Shown: positions 10,474 to 19,045 of the stretch, one piece after another
Numbering within the stretch: the first letter of the stretch is position 1
Layout: each line of letters starts with the position of its first letter
Assembly (NCBI GenBank): GCA_018302235.1
Contig: JAGVZW010000032.1
Span: forward strand, 1 to 40,468
Direction of reading: 5' to 3'
DNA: 40,468 nucleotides
Source of the DNA: Candidatus Woesearchaeota archaeon
GTDB taxonomy: Archaea; Nanobdellota; Nanobdellia; SCGC-AAA011-G17; GW2011-AR18
Notes under the pieces: model-generated
Seen by the model: only the letters and a program-made list of their open reading frames with translations
The model's database searches: none
What the model was told of the DNA's origin: nothing
Translations under genes and position numbers: made by a program

Positions 10474-10869
10474 TTAAAGATTATCTAAAACAATTAATAA
10501 TTCTTCAACATCTTTAAATTTCCAAAAATTAAGAATTTTACCTTTAAAATCATACTCAATTATTATTTTTTTATGCCATGAATAGCCAAATAATCTTATT
10601 TCATTAAACTCTTTAAAACCTTGTTTTAATAATTCTAATTTAAAATAAAAAATTGATTCTCTTTTTTTAACAAGTTGTTTCTTTGCCTTTTCGATATTAT
10701 GTAATTTTCCTTCAAAAACAAAAAGAATATTTTTTCTTTGCGTAAGATGATCTATTTCATAAGTAATTTCCTTTATAGAAAAATCTCGTATAAACAAAGA
10801 ACTTTTTATAATATCAAAATTACTATTTCTTAGTAATATATCAAATTCTTTTTCATAACCTCTTTTCAT
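10474..10869 (-). CDS. Candidate PD-(D/E)XK-like nuclease between split-intein halves
   Basis: ITYEIDHLTQRKNILFVFEGKLHNIEKAKKQL matches an ExD...(hydrophobic)ExK...Q pattern; motif inference only. Confidence 0.4.
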   Translation of the reverse strand: MKRGYEKEFDILLRNSNFDIIKSSLFIRDFSIKEITYEIDHLTQRKNILFVFEGKLHNIEKAKKQLVKKRESIFYFKLELLKQGFKEFNEIRLFGYSWHKKIIIEYDFKGKILNFWKFKDVEELLIVLDNL

Positions 10870-10922
10870 AATATTCTAAAAAATCCACTAATCTTATAAA
10901 TTTTCCTACAAACAGATAAATA

Positions 10923-11033
10923 ATGAAATCAGAAAGAATAAAATTTATAAAAAAAGTTCCATATAAAGGTTACTTATATAACCTAACCACAGAAACAGGT
11001 AATATATTCGTAAATAAAATTCTTTGTAAAAAT
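10923..11033 (+). other. Split intein C-terminal part (37 aa, C-terminal Asn, +1 Ser)
   Basis: Block F-like [20 protein letters not shown] and block G-like ILCKN|S. Confidence 0.82.
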
Positions 11034-12290
11034 TCAGGAGGTTTAGGTACTCCTGCCTATGAACGTGTCATTGGTGGGTTGATTCATAAAGCTAATGGTG
11101 GTGTTTTATTTATAGATGAAATTGCAACCTTACAACCACATTCTCAACAAGAACTTCTAACAGCATTACAAGAAAAAAAATACCCTATAACAGGTCAATC
11201 AGAAAGATCAGCGGGGGCCATGGTGAGAACTGAGCCAATTCCTACTGACTTTATTTTAGTGGCAGCAGGAAATCTAGAAACAATAGAAAAAATGCACCCA
11301 GCATTAAGATCCAGAATAAAAGGATATGGTTATGAAATTTATATGAATGACACAATGGAAGATAATGAAATTAATAGAGAAAAAATAGCAGTGTTTGTAG
11401 CACAAGAAGTAAACAAAGACAAAAAAATTCCACATTTTACAAAAGAAGCAATTGATGAAATTATATTAGAAGCAAGAAAAATGGCAGGTATCTCGGGAAA
11501 AATAACTGTAAGATTAAGAGAATTAGGTGGACTAGTCAGAGCATCAGGTGATGTAGCACTAGAAGAAGGATCAGAATATGTTCAAGCAGAACACATAAAA
11601 AAAGCAAAAAAAATTGCAAGATCCTTAGAAACGCAAATTGCAGACAAATATATAGAAGCAAAGAAAAAATATGAAATAATTATAACAGAAGGAAATAAAA
11701 TTGGTAGAGTAAATGGTTTAGCAGTTATAGGAACAGATTCAGGTTATTCTGGAATTATATTGCCAATAGAATCTGAAGTAACCCACGGCGGAAAAAAAGC
11801 AGAAATAGTTGCAACAGGAAAATTGGGAGAGATAGCAAAAGAAGCTGTTCTAAATGTTTCAGGATTAGTTTCAAAATTCTTTGGAGAAGATATTAAAGAA
11901 AAATATGATATTTATGTACAATTTCTTCAAACCTCATCAGAAGGCGTAGAAGGAGATTCAGCTTCAATAGCAGTAGCAACAGCAATCATTTCAGCACTTA
12001 AAAAAATACCAATTAAACAAGACATAGCTATGACAGGCTCATTATCTATTAGGGGAGAAGTATTAGCTATTGGTGGAGTTACAGCAAAAGTAGAAGCCGC
12101 AATTGAAGGTGGAATAAAACAAGTAATAATCCCATATTCAAATGAAAAAGATCTTATTCTTAATGAAAAACAAAAATCACAAATTAAAATTATTCCAGTA
12201 AGAACAATAACAGAAGTTTTAGAGAGTGCCTTAGATTGGTCAAAACATAAAAAACTTCTAAATAATATAAAAACAATCAATGGAATTTAA
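10923..12290 (+). CDS. lonB: Split C-intein fused to LonB C-terminal half (Walker B and Ser-Lys protease domain)
   Basis: 37-aa C-intein MKSER...[21 protein letters not shown]| then [64 protein letters not shown]. Confidence 0.9.
   Translation: MKSERIKFIKKVPYKGYLYNLTTETGNIFVNKILCKNSGGLGTPAYERVIGGLIHKANGGVLFIDEIATLQPHSQQELLTALQEKKYPITGQSERSAGAMVRTEPIPTDFILVAAGNLETIEKMHPALRSRIKGYGYEIYMNDTMEDNEINREKIAVFVAQEVNKDKKIPHFTKEAIDEIILEARKMAGISGKITVRLRELGGLVRASGDVALEEGSEYVQAEHIKKAKKIARSLETQIADKYIEAKKKYEIIITEGNKIGRVNGLAVIGTDSGYSGIILPIESEVTHGGKKAEIVATGKLGEIAKEAVLNVSGLVSKFFGEDIKEKYDIYVQFLQTSSEGVEGDSASIAVATAIISALKKIPIKQDIAMTGSLSIRGEVLAIGGVTAKVEAAIEGGIKQVIIPYSNEKDLILNEKQKSQIKIIPVRTITEVLESALDWSKHKKLLNNIKTINGI
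12184..12290 (+). repeat. Direct repeat copy 1: lonB 3' end
   Basis: ~107 bp, 3 mismatches to 13556..13662. Confidence 0.93.
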
Positions 12291-12349
12291 TAACTAATAA
12301 GTAATAACAAAACGAAAGATTTAAATATTCTCTTAAAAACATAAAATTT

Positions 12350-13210
12350 ATGATAAAATTAGAGGATTTAACAGATATTCCAGAAAGAGAAGCAATTAGA
12401 GCTTGTTTAGATTTTTTACTCATAAGAAGAGATGAAGAAGGTTTTGTTGATCCAATAATTACAGGTTATAATTGTTACATTTATACTCCACAAACCAATA
12501 GAATAATAACATTTAGTCATATGCATGAAACTAAAACCTATAAGCAAGATATGTTAAGCGATTTAGAAACAATGTCTTATTCAAAAGAAGAACTAGATAA
12601 GAGTATTAGAGAGAAGTTGTCTATATTTTTATGGAGTCCAAAATTCTTAATAAGAGATGAAGAAGAGGTACCTTATATATCCCTAAGAGTGAGAGATATA
12701 AGAACAGATAAATTTATAGATTTAAAAAGATTTAAAGTATGTTTGGGAGAGAAAGAAGAATATAGTAATAGTTTTGGTTATTTAATTGGAGAGAACCAAG
12801 GTTGGCAATTAGATATGCTTTTTTCTAGTAAAGAAGAATTGTTCAATTTAATTAAGTTATTTTTAAGAAAATCTGGAAAAGACATTTATAATAATCAAGG
12901 ATTACTCATACCTGAAACAGAAGAAGAGAAAAATATTCGATCTCCATGGAGGGGGGCATATGAAACCCCAGTATTACTCTTAGGTGAATCAGTTTTAGGT
13001 TATTCAAATGAGTTACCTCAATTCAATTCAATTACAAGATTTGTTTTAAATAAAAATTCAAATGAAGTAAGTTTTGTTATCAATGAAAATTTAAAAAAAT
13101 TAATTCAATTGCCACAATATAAAGAATTAATTGATCTTGGATTTATAGAAGAAAAATGTTTAGGTAACAATGCATTCATAAAAGAATATGTTGACAAAAA
13201 GCCACAATAG
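12350..13210 (+). CDS. Hypothetical protein, paralogue of the inverted gene at 13972..14640
   Basis: 286 aa; TTTAAATA box ~30 bp upstream of ATG; clear similarity to both halves of the broken gene. Confidence 0.7.
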   Translation: MIKLEDLTDIPEREAIRACLDFLLIRRDEEGFVDPIITGYNCYIYTPQTNRIITFSHMHETKTYKQDMLSDLETMSYSKEELDKSIREKLSIFLWSPKFLIRDEEEVPYISLRVRDIRTDKFIDLKRFKVCLGEKEEYSNSFGYLIGENQGWQLDMLFSSKEELFNLIKLFLRKSGKDIYNNQGLLIPETEEEKNIRSPWRGAYETPVLLLGESVLGYSNELPQFNSITRFVLNKNSNEVSFVINENLKKLIQLPQYKELIDLGFIEEKCLGNNAFIKEYVDKKPQ

Positions 13211-13244
13211 TAAATTATAAATACTTTTTTATTCTTAATAAAGT

Positions 13245-13559
13245 ATGGCCTTAGATGTTTTTGTAGGAGACTTGGAATTAGTAAGAACAACAGAAGAATT
13301 AGATAGAATTATCTCTAGAATTAAAAGAGTTGAGAACGAGATTCATAACAAATCAGGAATAGTCTTAAAGCAAAATAATCTTGGTGGTAGTTATAGGGTT
13401 GTTTCAGAAGAACAAGCAAAAAGAGGTTTATCAAATTCAGGAATTGGAGAAAGATATATAGAGTTTTACACATTACAGGAGTTGAATAGATTAAAAACTA
13501 TACTTGAGGGCGAAGGAAGAAAAAAATATTTAGATCAACTTCATAGTTTTAGATCTTAA
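13245..13559 (+). CDS. Hypothetical protein
   Basis: 104-aa ORF; its stop lies at the start of the lonB 3' repeat copy. Confidence 0.5.
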   Translation: MALDVFVGDLELVRTTEELDRIISRIKRVENEIHNKSGIVLKQNNLGGSYRVVSEEQAKRGLSNSGIGERYIEFYTLQELNRLKTILEGEGRKKYLDQLHSFRS

Positions 13560-13662
13560 AATTATTCCAGTAAAAACAATAACAGAGGTTCTAGAGAGTG
13601 CCTTAGATTGGTCAAAACATAAAAAACTTCTAAATAATATAAAAACAATCAATGGAATTTAA
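13556..13662 (+). repeat. Direct repeat copy 2: displaced lonB 3' end
   Basis: ttaaaattattccagtaaaaacaataacagaggttctagagag...ggaatttaa, near-identical to the 3' end of lonB. Confidence 0.93.
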
Positions 13663-13677
13663 AAAACAGTATACATA

Positions 13678-13977
13678 ATGAGTATTAAATATTTATGAAA
13701 TCCTATTTTTTTTGTATTATTTTTAATATTAACCTTAGTGTGTACTACTGAAAATATATATGTACAAATAAAAGTATTGTAGATGATACCAATAATTGTA
13801 AAGAATTTATTGAAACAGAAGTTATTGAAGATAAATTCTGTCTAGAATGTTTTAATTTAACAGAAGAAGGCATGTGATTGGTTGAATTTAACAAAACAGT
13901 ACCAATTAATTTAAATATTTTTATTGATTTTTTTTATGACAAAAGACTATTTCACAATACTAAGAACAGCATTAAAT
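13678..13977 (+). pseudogene. Decayed ORF remnant with hydrophobic N-terminus
   Basis: MSIKYL*NPIFFVLFLILTLVCTTEN then frameshift; NNCKEFIETEVIEDKFCLECFNLTEEGM*LVEFN. Confidence 0.35.
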
Positions 13978-14640
13978 AATAAATAAATTTTCAAAAATAA
14001 ATCTTGAAAGGGGTTTATATCCAATAAGTTCATCTTTACACTCTAAAGCTTTTTCTCCAATAACGATTATTGGGGTTTCATAAGCATCTTTCCAATGAGT
14101 TTTCTTTGCCTTATCACTTCTTTCTAAAAAAAGGTTTGCTAATTCTATCAATCTTTCTTTATTATAAAACGGTATGTTTAACTGCCATCCAGAGTCATCA
14201 ACAACAAGATTACCTTCTTCATTTTGAAATTTTTCGTAATCTCTTAAACTTCCAGGATATCTTTCTAAATTAATATATTCCTTAGTTCTCAAATTATAAA
14301 TCTTTAAACCAAATAATGGTTTTGAATCCTCCCCAGAGGTGTTAAATTTCAAATCCCCTGTTATAAGAAGTTGTTTGGAAGAATTAATAATGTATAAAGA
14401 TAACTTTAGACACAGTAGACCTGTAATTTCAGGAGTAAATTGGTTTTTAGAACATTCTTTAACCAATAGTGTAATCACCTTTTCAAACATTCATGAATCA
14501 GATCAATACAAAAGAGATGTATTTAATGATTTACAAAGTTCTGGCTATTCCGTTCAAGAACTTGAAAAAAATCTAAGAGTTAAAAATGGTTTCTTCCTAT
14601 CACCATTTTCAAAATTAGCTAGATTTTCTGGAGGTATCAT
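13972..14640 (-). pseudogene. Gene interrupted by in situ inversion of its 5' half (14333..14631)
   Basis: C-terminal half on - strand, N-terminal half on + strand; inversion between CCAGA (14333..14337) and TCTGG (14627..14631) reconstitutes a 222-aa ORF in frame at both junctions. Confidence 0.85.
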
Positions 14641-14700
14641 AAATTATTCCTCAAAACAAATTATTTAAACCTTTCTATTTATAACTACTATATAGAAGTA

Positions 14701-15252
14701 TTAAACCTCTTCACCACTAATCTTCCCATATAATTTAACAAAAATCTCAGGTTCCAAATCAACACCACACAATTTTAGTAATTTGCCCATATTCACCCCC
14801 ATTTCACCCAAATCCCTAGTAGAACGGAAGTTACTTAATCTATTCAAACTCCAGTCACATAAAAATCCCTCGTTAAATAATAAAACAACCCCCTCTCCCC
14901 TTTTGCCAAACACAGTATTATATTTTAAATCAATTGTAAAAAAACCATTACACCATTTATTATTTTTAATCCTACTAAAACCAAACTTCCATAGCTCCAA
15001 AAGAATCAAATCCTTAAATATTTCAACAACCTCTTTTTTTTCAAAATAATTATCATCACCAACAAAATCATTAAAACACATACTTCTTAATATATCTATT
15101 CTATAAACCCTACCCATATATCTATTTCCTATCTGTTTTACTTTTTTCTTTCGTTTCTTCCATTCATTCTTAACCAAGTAAGCATATAAATATTCATTGC
15201 CATTAGAATTTACTCTCTGTTTTAATCTTATAAAACTCATAATTATGGGCAC
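14701..15252 (-). CDS. Hypothetical protein
   Basis: 183-aa ORF, N-terminus FIRLKQRVNSNGNEYLYAYLVKNEWKKRKKKVKQIG. Confidence 0.55.
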   Translation of the reverse strand: MPIIMSFIRLKQRVNSNGNEYLYAYLVKNEWKKRKKKVKQIGNRYMGRVYRIDILRSMCFNDFVGDDNYFEKKEVVEIFKDLILLELWKFGFSRIKNNKWCNGFFTIDLKYNTVFGKRGEGVVLLFNEGFLCDWSLNRLSNFRSTRDLGEMGVNMGKLLKLCGVDLEPEIFVKLYGKISGEEV

Positions 15253-15362
15253 TATTTTAATTTATTTTAATTCTTCGTTATAACTTATAAATCGCAAATA
15301 TGTTCTTAGATAGCATATTTTAATACAAATACATTTATTAATTATTAATATAAAACACATTA

Positions 15363-16982
15363 ATGAATTTCAAAGATCAGTTGGAAAAAGAGCTTAAAGA
15401 GCAATTAAAATTAGATATATTATTAGAAATTCCCCCCAACGATAAATTCGGAGATTTAGCTATTCAATCATATAAATTAAAGCTGTCACCACAAGATTTA
15501 TTAAAAAAAATCAATTTACCTAAATATATAAAAAAAGTAGAGATAAAAGGCCCATATATCAATTTTTTTATAGACCAAAAAGTTTTAGTAAAAGAAATAT
15601 TAAAAATTAAAAAAATCAAAAATAAAAAATCTAAAGAGAAAATAATGGTTGAATTCTCTCAAGCAAATACCCATAAGGCCTTCCATATAGGTCATATTAG
15701 GGGCACAAGCATAGGAGAATCAATCTCTAGAATTCTAGAATTTCAAGGAAAAAAAGTAATCAGGGCCAATTATCAAGGTGATACAGGAATGCACGTAGCT
15801 AAATGGATATGGTGTTATAAGAAATATCATCCTAAGGAGAAATTAAAAAAAGATGAGTTTTGGATAGCCTCTATTTATGTTGAAGCAGTTAAAAGACTAG
15901 CTAAAGATGAAAAAAACCAAGAAGAAGTAAATAGAATTAATAAAGCCATTTATGAAGGAAAAGACAAAAAATTAATCACATTATGGAAACGCACAAGAAA
16001 ACTCAGTTTAGATGCTTTAGAAGATATATATAAAGAGCTAAACACAAAATTTGATATTTATTTTTTTGAATCAGAAGTAGAAAAAAAGGCCAAATCAATA
16101 TCACTAAATCTTCTTAAAAAAGGAATAGCCCAAGAAAGTGAAGGTGCTATAATTATAGACTTAAAAACATATAATTTGGGTGTATGGGTTCTTTTAAGGA
16201 AAGATGGCACTGTTTTATATCCATCTAAAGATATAGCATTAATAGAAAAAAAGTTTAAAAAATATAAAATCAACCATTCTATTAACGTAGTAGGTTCAGA
16301 ACAGAAACTACATTTTCAACAATTGGCAAAAACCCTAGAATTAATGAATTTCAAACATAATTTTACATTCATACATTTCAATTTAATCAGATTGCCAACC
16401 GGAAAAATGTCATCTAGAACTGGAGATAATATATTATACTCTGAATTCATAAAAGAAATGGTTTCATATTCAAAATATGAAATTAAAAAAAGATTTCCAG
16501 TCTTAAAAGAAAAAGAAATTGAAACTAGAGCCAAAGTAATATCCCTAGCAGCCATAAAATATGCTATATTGAAACAAGATACTAATAAATTAATTACGTT
16601 TAATAAAGAGGAAGCATTTAATTTTGAAGGTGAATCAGGCCCATATATATTGTATAGTTATGCTAGAGCATCAGCTATATTAAGAAAAAGCAAGCAATAT
16701 AATAAAATAAGTCTATATCCCCCAGATGATATAGAATTAAAGTTAATTAAACAATTATTGAATTTTCAAGAAACAATTAAATTAGCAGAAAATAAATTTA
16801 GTCCAAATATGATAGCTAATTATTCACTATCTATAGCCCAAACGTTTAATGAGTTTTACCATGTTTGCCAAGTTTTAAACACAAAAGAAGAATCATTTAG
16901 ATTACAATTAATCAAATCATTTAGAATAGTCCTAAAACAATCCTTATTTTTACTAGGAATAGATGTTTTAGAAGAAATGTAG
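15363..16982 (+). CDS. argS: Arginyl-tRNA synthetase
   Basis: HIGHIRGTSIGES, ANYQGDTGMHVAKW, GKMSSRTGDNI, C-terminal anticodon-binding helices. Confidence 0.95.
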   Translation: MNFKDQLEKELKEQLKLDILLEIPPNDKFGDLAIQSYKLKLSPQDLLKKINLPKYIKKVEIKGPYINFFIDQKVLVKEILKIKKIKNKKSKEKIMVEFSQANTHKAFHIGHIRGTSIGESISRILEFQGKKVIRANYQGDTGMHVAKWIWCYKKYHPKEKLKKDEFWIASIYVEAVKRLAKDEKNQEEVNRINKAIYEGKDKKLITLWKRTRKLSLDALEDIYKELNTKFDIYFFESEVEKKAKSISLNLLKKGIAQESEGAIIIDLKTYNLGVWVLLRKDGTVLYPSKDIALIEKKFKKYKINHSINVVGSEQKLHFQQLAKTLELMNFKHNFTFIHFNLIRLPTGKMSSRTGDNILYSEFIKEMVSYSKYEIKKRFPVLKEKEIETRAKVISLAAIKYAILKQDTNKLITFNKEEAFNFEGESGPYILYSYARASAILRKSKQYNKISLYPPDDIELKLIKQLLNFQETIKLAENKFSPNMIANYSLSIAQTFNEFYHVCQVLNTKEESFRLQLIKSFRIVLKQSLFLLGIDVLEEM

Positions 16983-17017
16983 AAATCTTTAAATAGCAAT
17001 CAATTTAACAAAACATT

Positions 17018-17422
17018 ATGCCCATAGTAGGTTTTAATTTCACAAAGATGAATATAGAAAGAAAAGATAAATTTAATAATGATAAAATAAATTCTAATCT
17101 AAACATAACTCACGTTGAACAAGAGCAGCTTACTATTGGCCCATCAGAAGAGATATTAAAATTTATTTTTGAATTTTCAGTAAATTATGGTACTGCAGGT
17201 GATACCTTATTAGAAGGTCACGTTGTTTACATGGATTCTCCTGAAAAAATAAAAGAATATTTATCTTCTTGGGAAAAAGACAAAAGCATTCCAACAGATA
17301 TCATGTCTCAAATTCTTAATACCATACTATTTAAGTGCAACGTCAAAGCACTAAATCTTTCACAAGAAGTTAATTTACCCCCACACATTCAATTACCAAG
17401 AGTAAAACCAAACAAAAACTAA
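17018..17422 (+). CDS. Conserved archaeal SecB-like small protein
   Basis: MPIVGFNFTKMNIERK...FEFSVNYGTAGDTLLEGHVVYMDSPEKIKEYL...LPPHIQLPRVK. Confidence 0.5.
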   Translation: MPIVGFNFTKMNIERKDKFNNDKINSNLNITHVEQEQLTIGPSEEILKFIFEFSVNYGTAGDTLLEGHVVYMDSPEKIKEYLSSWEKDKSIPTDIMSQILNTILFKCNVKALNLSQEVNLPPHIQLPRVKPNKN

Positions 17423-17452
17423 ATCTTTCACATATAATCCACAGTATGATAA

Positions 17453-17829
17453 ATTGCGTATATTCTTACTTTTTTTACATTATATGCAATCTAAATTTTT
17501 ATCCCTTTAAAAAAAACAACCCCCATATTTTGACATTCCGAAAGCATTTCTCTTCTGTTTTTAACTTTCTATCCATCATTTTTCAATAGTTTAGTTAACC
17601 GTTAATCAGCGTATAATATTATTTTTTTTACATTATACGCTGAAAAATCAAGATATAAAACATATTTTCAAGGATTATACGCAATAGTGCTTAATCATTA
17701 AGCACTCATTAAGCACTCAATCGGTCACTAGTTTACAAGGTTTATAGGTCTTATCTCGAAAAGCACACCAACACTCATTTTCCTAAAAAATCTGCGTATA
17801 ATATATTTTTTATCATATTATACGCAGAT
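17453..17829. repeat. Cluster of spaced inverted repeats TGCGTATAAT-N14-ATTATACGCA
   Basis: Units at 17453..17490, 17607..17642 and 17790..17829, plus half-site 17674..17683; spacers 14 nt and T-rich in all three. Confidence 0.88.
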
Positions 17830-17947
17830 TCTTTAAGTACTCATTAATCAATCAATCAATCACCAAGCACCGTTTAAACACACATTCAATCAATCACTCT
17901 AATTTTTTATACAAATCCTTATATTTACGAACTCTCATTTCTAAATT

Positions 17948-18793
17948 ATGGTATCTTCAAACCTAGAGAATAACCTCAAAAACTCCTTTTCTAAGGTAAA
18001 AGAACACATTTCGCACTTAGAGTCAGAAATCCAATCAATCAAAAACCTAATCAATCAACAAAACCTCTTAATTCAGCAAATTTCAGCCAGAATTGAGGAT
18101 TTTAAGCACTTTAATCAAGATTCCACAAGAAATCCTGCTAAAACACCTATTCTTGAAAGTTCCACTGGAAAAAATGGGGTTAATCAATCAATCAATCAAC
18201 AAGCAATCAATCAATCAACAAGCAATCAAGCACTTAAGCACACGTCGGAAACCCCAAATAATACTTTTTTAGACCAATCAAGCACAATTAGGCCAGATAA
18301 TCAATCAATCACCAATCAATCACCCGTTAATCAATCACCAATCACTAAAAAAAAAGAAGAAAATTCTGATTTTAAGCTATCAAAAGGAATAATTTCGGAA
18401 AATTTCTTTAAAAAAATAACAAAACAAGAAGCAATTCAAGAGCAAAAACTAGAAACAATTAAATCCTTTAAAACCAACATAAATGATATTTTTAGAAACA
18501 TTTCCAAGCAAGAATTAAGAGTTTTTTTAACAATCTACCAACTAGAAGATGATAAAATAGAAGCCACTTATGCTACAGTTTCACAGCAAATTAAACTCTC
18601 AGAATCTTGTATTAGAGGTTATATAAGCACCATTATCAAGAAAGGTCTTCCACTTTCAAAACAAAAGTTAAATAATCAAAAAACAGTTTTTTTTATTATC
18701 CCAGAATTTAAATCTTTAGGCCTCAAAAGTAAGCTAATTACTCGTTTTTATGGATTCGAAGATCCCTATCAAAAGACTTTATTCGAGAGTTAA
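17948..18793 (+). CDS. Coiled-coil + disordered NQS-rich linker + winged-helix DNA-binding protein
   Basis: N-terminal heptads, NQSINQQ linker, C-terminal HTH (ISKQELRVFLTIYQLEDDKIEATYATVSQQIKLSESCIRGYISTIIKKGL). Confidence 0.7.
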   Translation: MVSSNLENNLKNSFSKVKEHISHLESEIQSIKNLINQQNLLIQQISARIEDFKHFNQDSTRNPAKTPILESSTGKNGVNQSINQQAINQSTSNQALKHTSETPNNTFLDQSSTIRPDNQSITNQSPVNQSPITKKKEENSDFKLSKGIISENFFKKITKQEAIQEQKLETIKSFKTNINDIFRNISKQELRVFLTIYQLEDDKIEATYATVSQQIKLSESCIRGYISTIIKKGLPLSKQKLNNQKTVFFIIPEFKSLGLKSKLITRFYGFEDPYQKTLFES

Positions 18794-18937
18794 TTATCAC
18801 TTTTCAATAAATTTCATATTTTTTATTAAAAATTAAATCTATTTTTACCAAACTATCACTTTTTATAGAAAACAAGCCTTAAACTAACTCCAAAGCCATT
18901 ATTTTAACGAACTCTCACTTTCATATTTAAACAGAAA

Positions 18938-18960
18938 GTTCCATAAGAAATCAAGGGGTA
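18938..18960 (+). promoter_or_regulatory. ORB-like sequence
   Basis: GTTCCATAAGAAATCAAGGGGTA: TTCCA..(G)GAAA core followed by G-string; same words as 7811..7828. Confidence 0.35.
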
Positions 18961-19045
18961 ACCCCCATATTCAAGGATACCGAAACCCATTCTTACCAGA
19001 ATAGAAAACATTCAGGTAAAATATACATTTTTTGTTTCCGATGTA

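Noticed and set aside
8925-12290. lonB as a simple frameshifted/disrupted pseudogene
   Set aside because: The ends of the two ORFs match intein N- and C-blocks and the extein rejoins exactly at a conserved LonB motif; both halves are long and intact.
13105-13290. Minus-strand ORF 61 aa, and 20578..20907 minus-strand ORF
   Set aside because: Antisense to better supported genes/site (ORF 13245, xerA start and dif-like site); no recognisable domain.
14333-14631. XerA-mediated inversion
   Set aside because: The 5-bp CCAGA/TCTGG repeats show no similarity to the dif-like arms; mechanism left open.
15241-15290. Shared ATTATGGGCACTA words at ~15242 and ~21902
   Set aside because: Short match in very AT-rich DNA; could be chance or an old remnant, not enough to support.
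18170-18345. CRISPR-like array (AATCAATC repeats)
   Set aside because: Units are short, irregular and inside an ORF; no repeat-spacer architecture and no cas genes.
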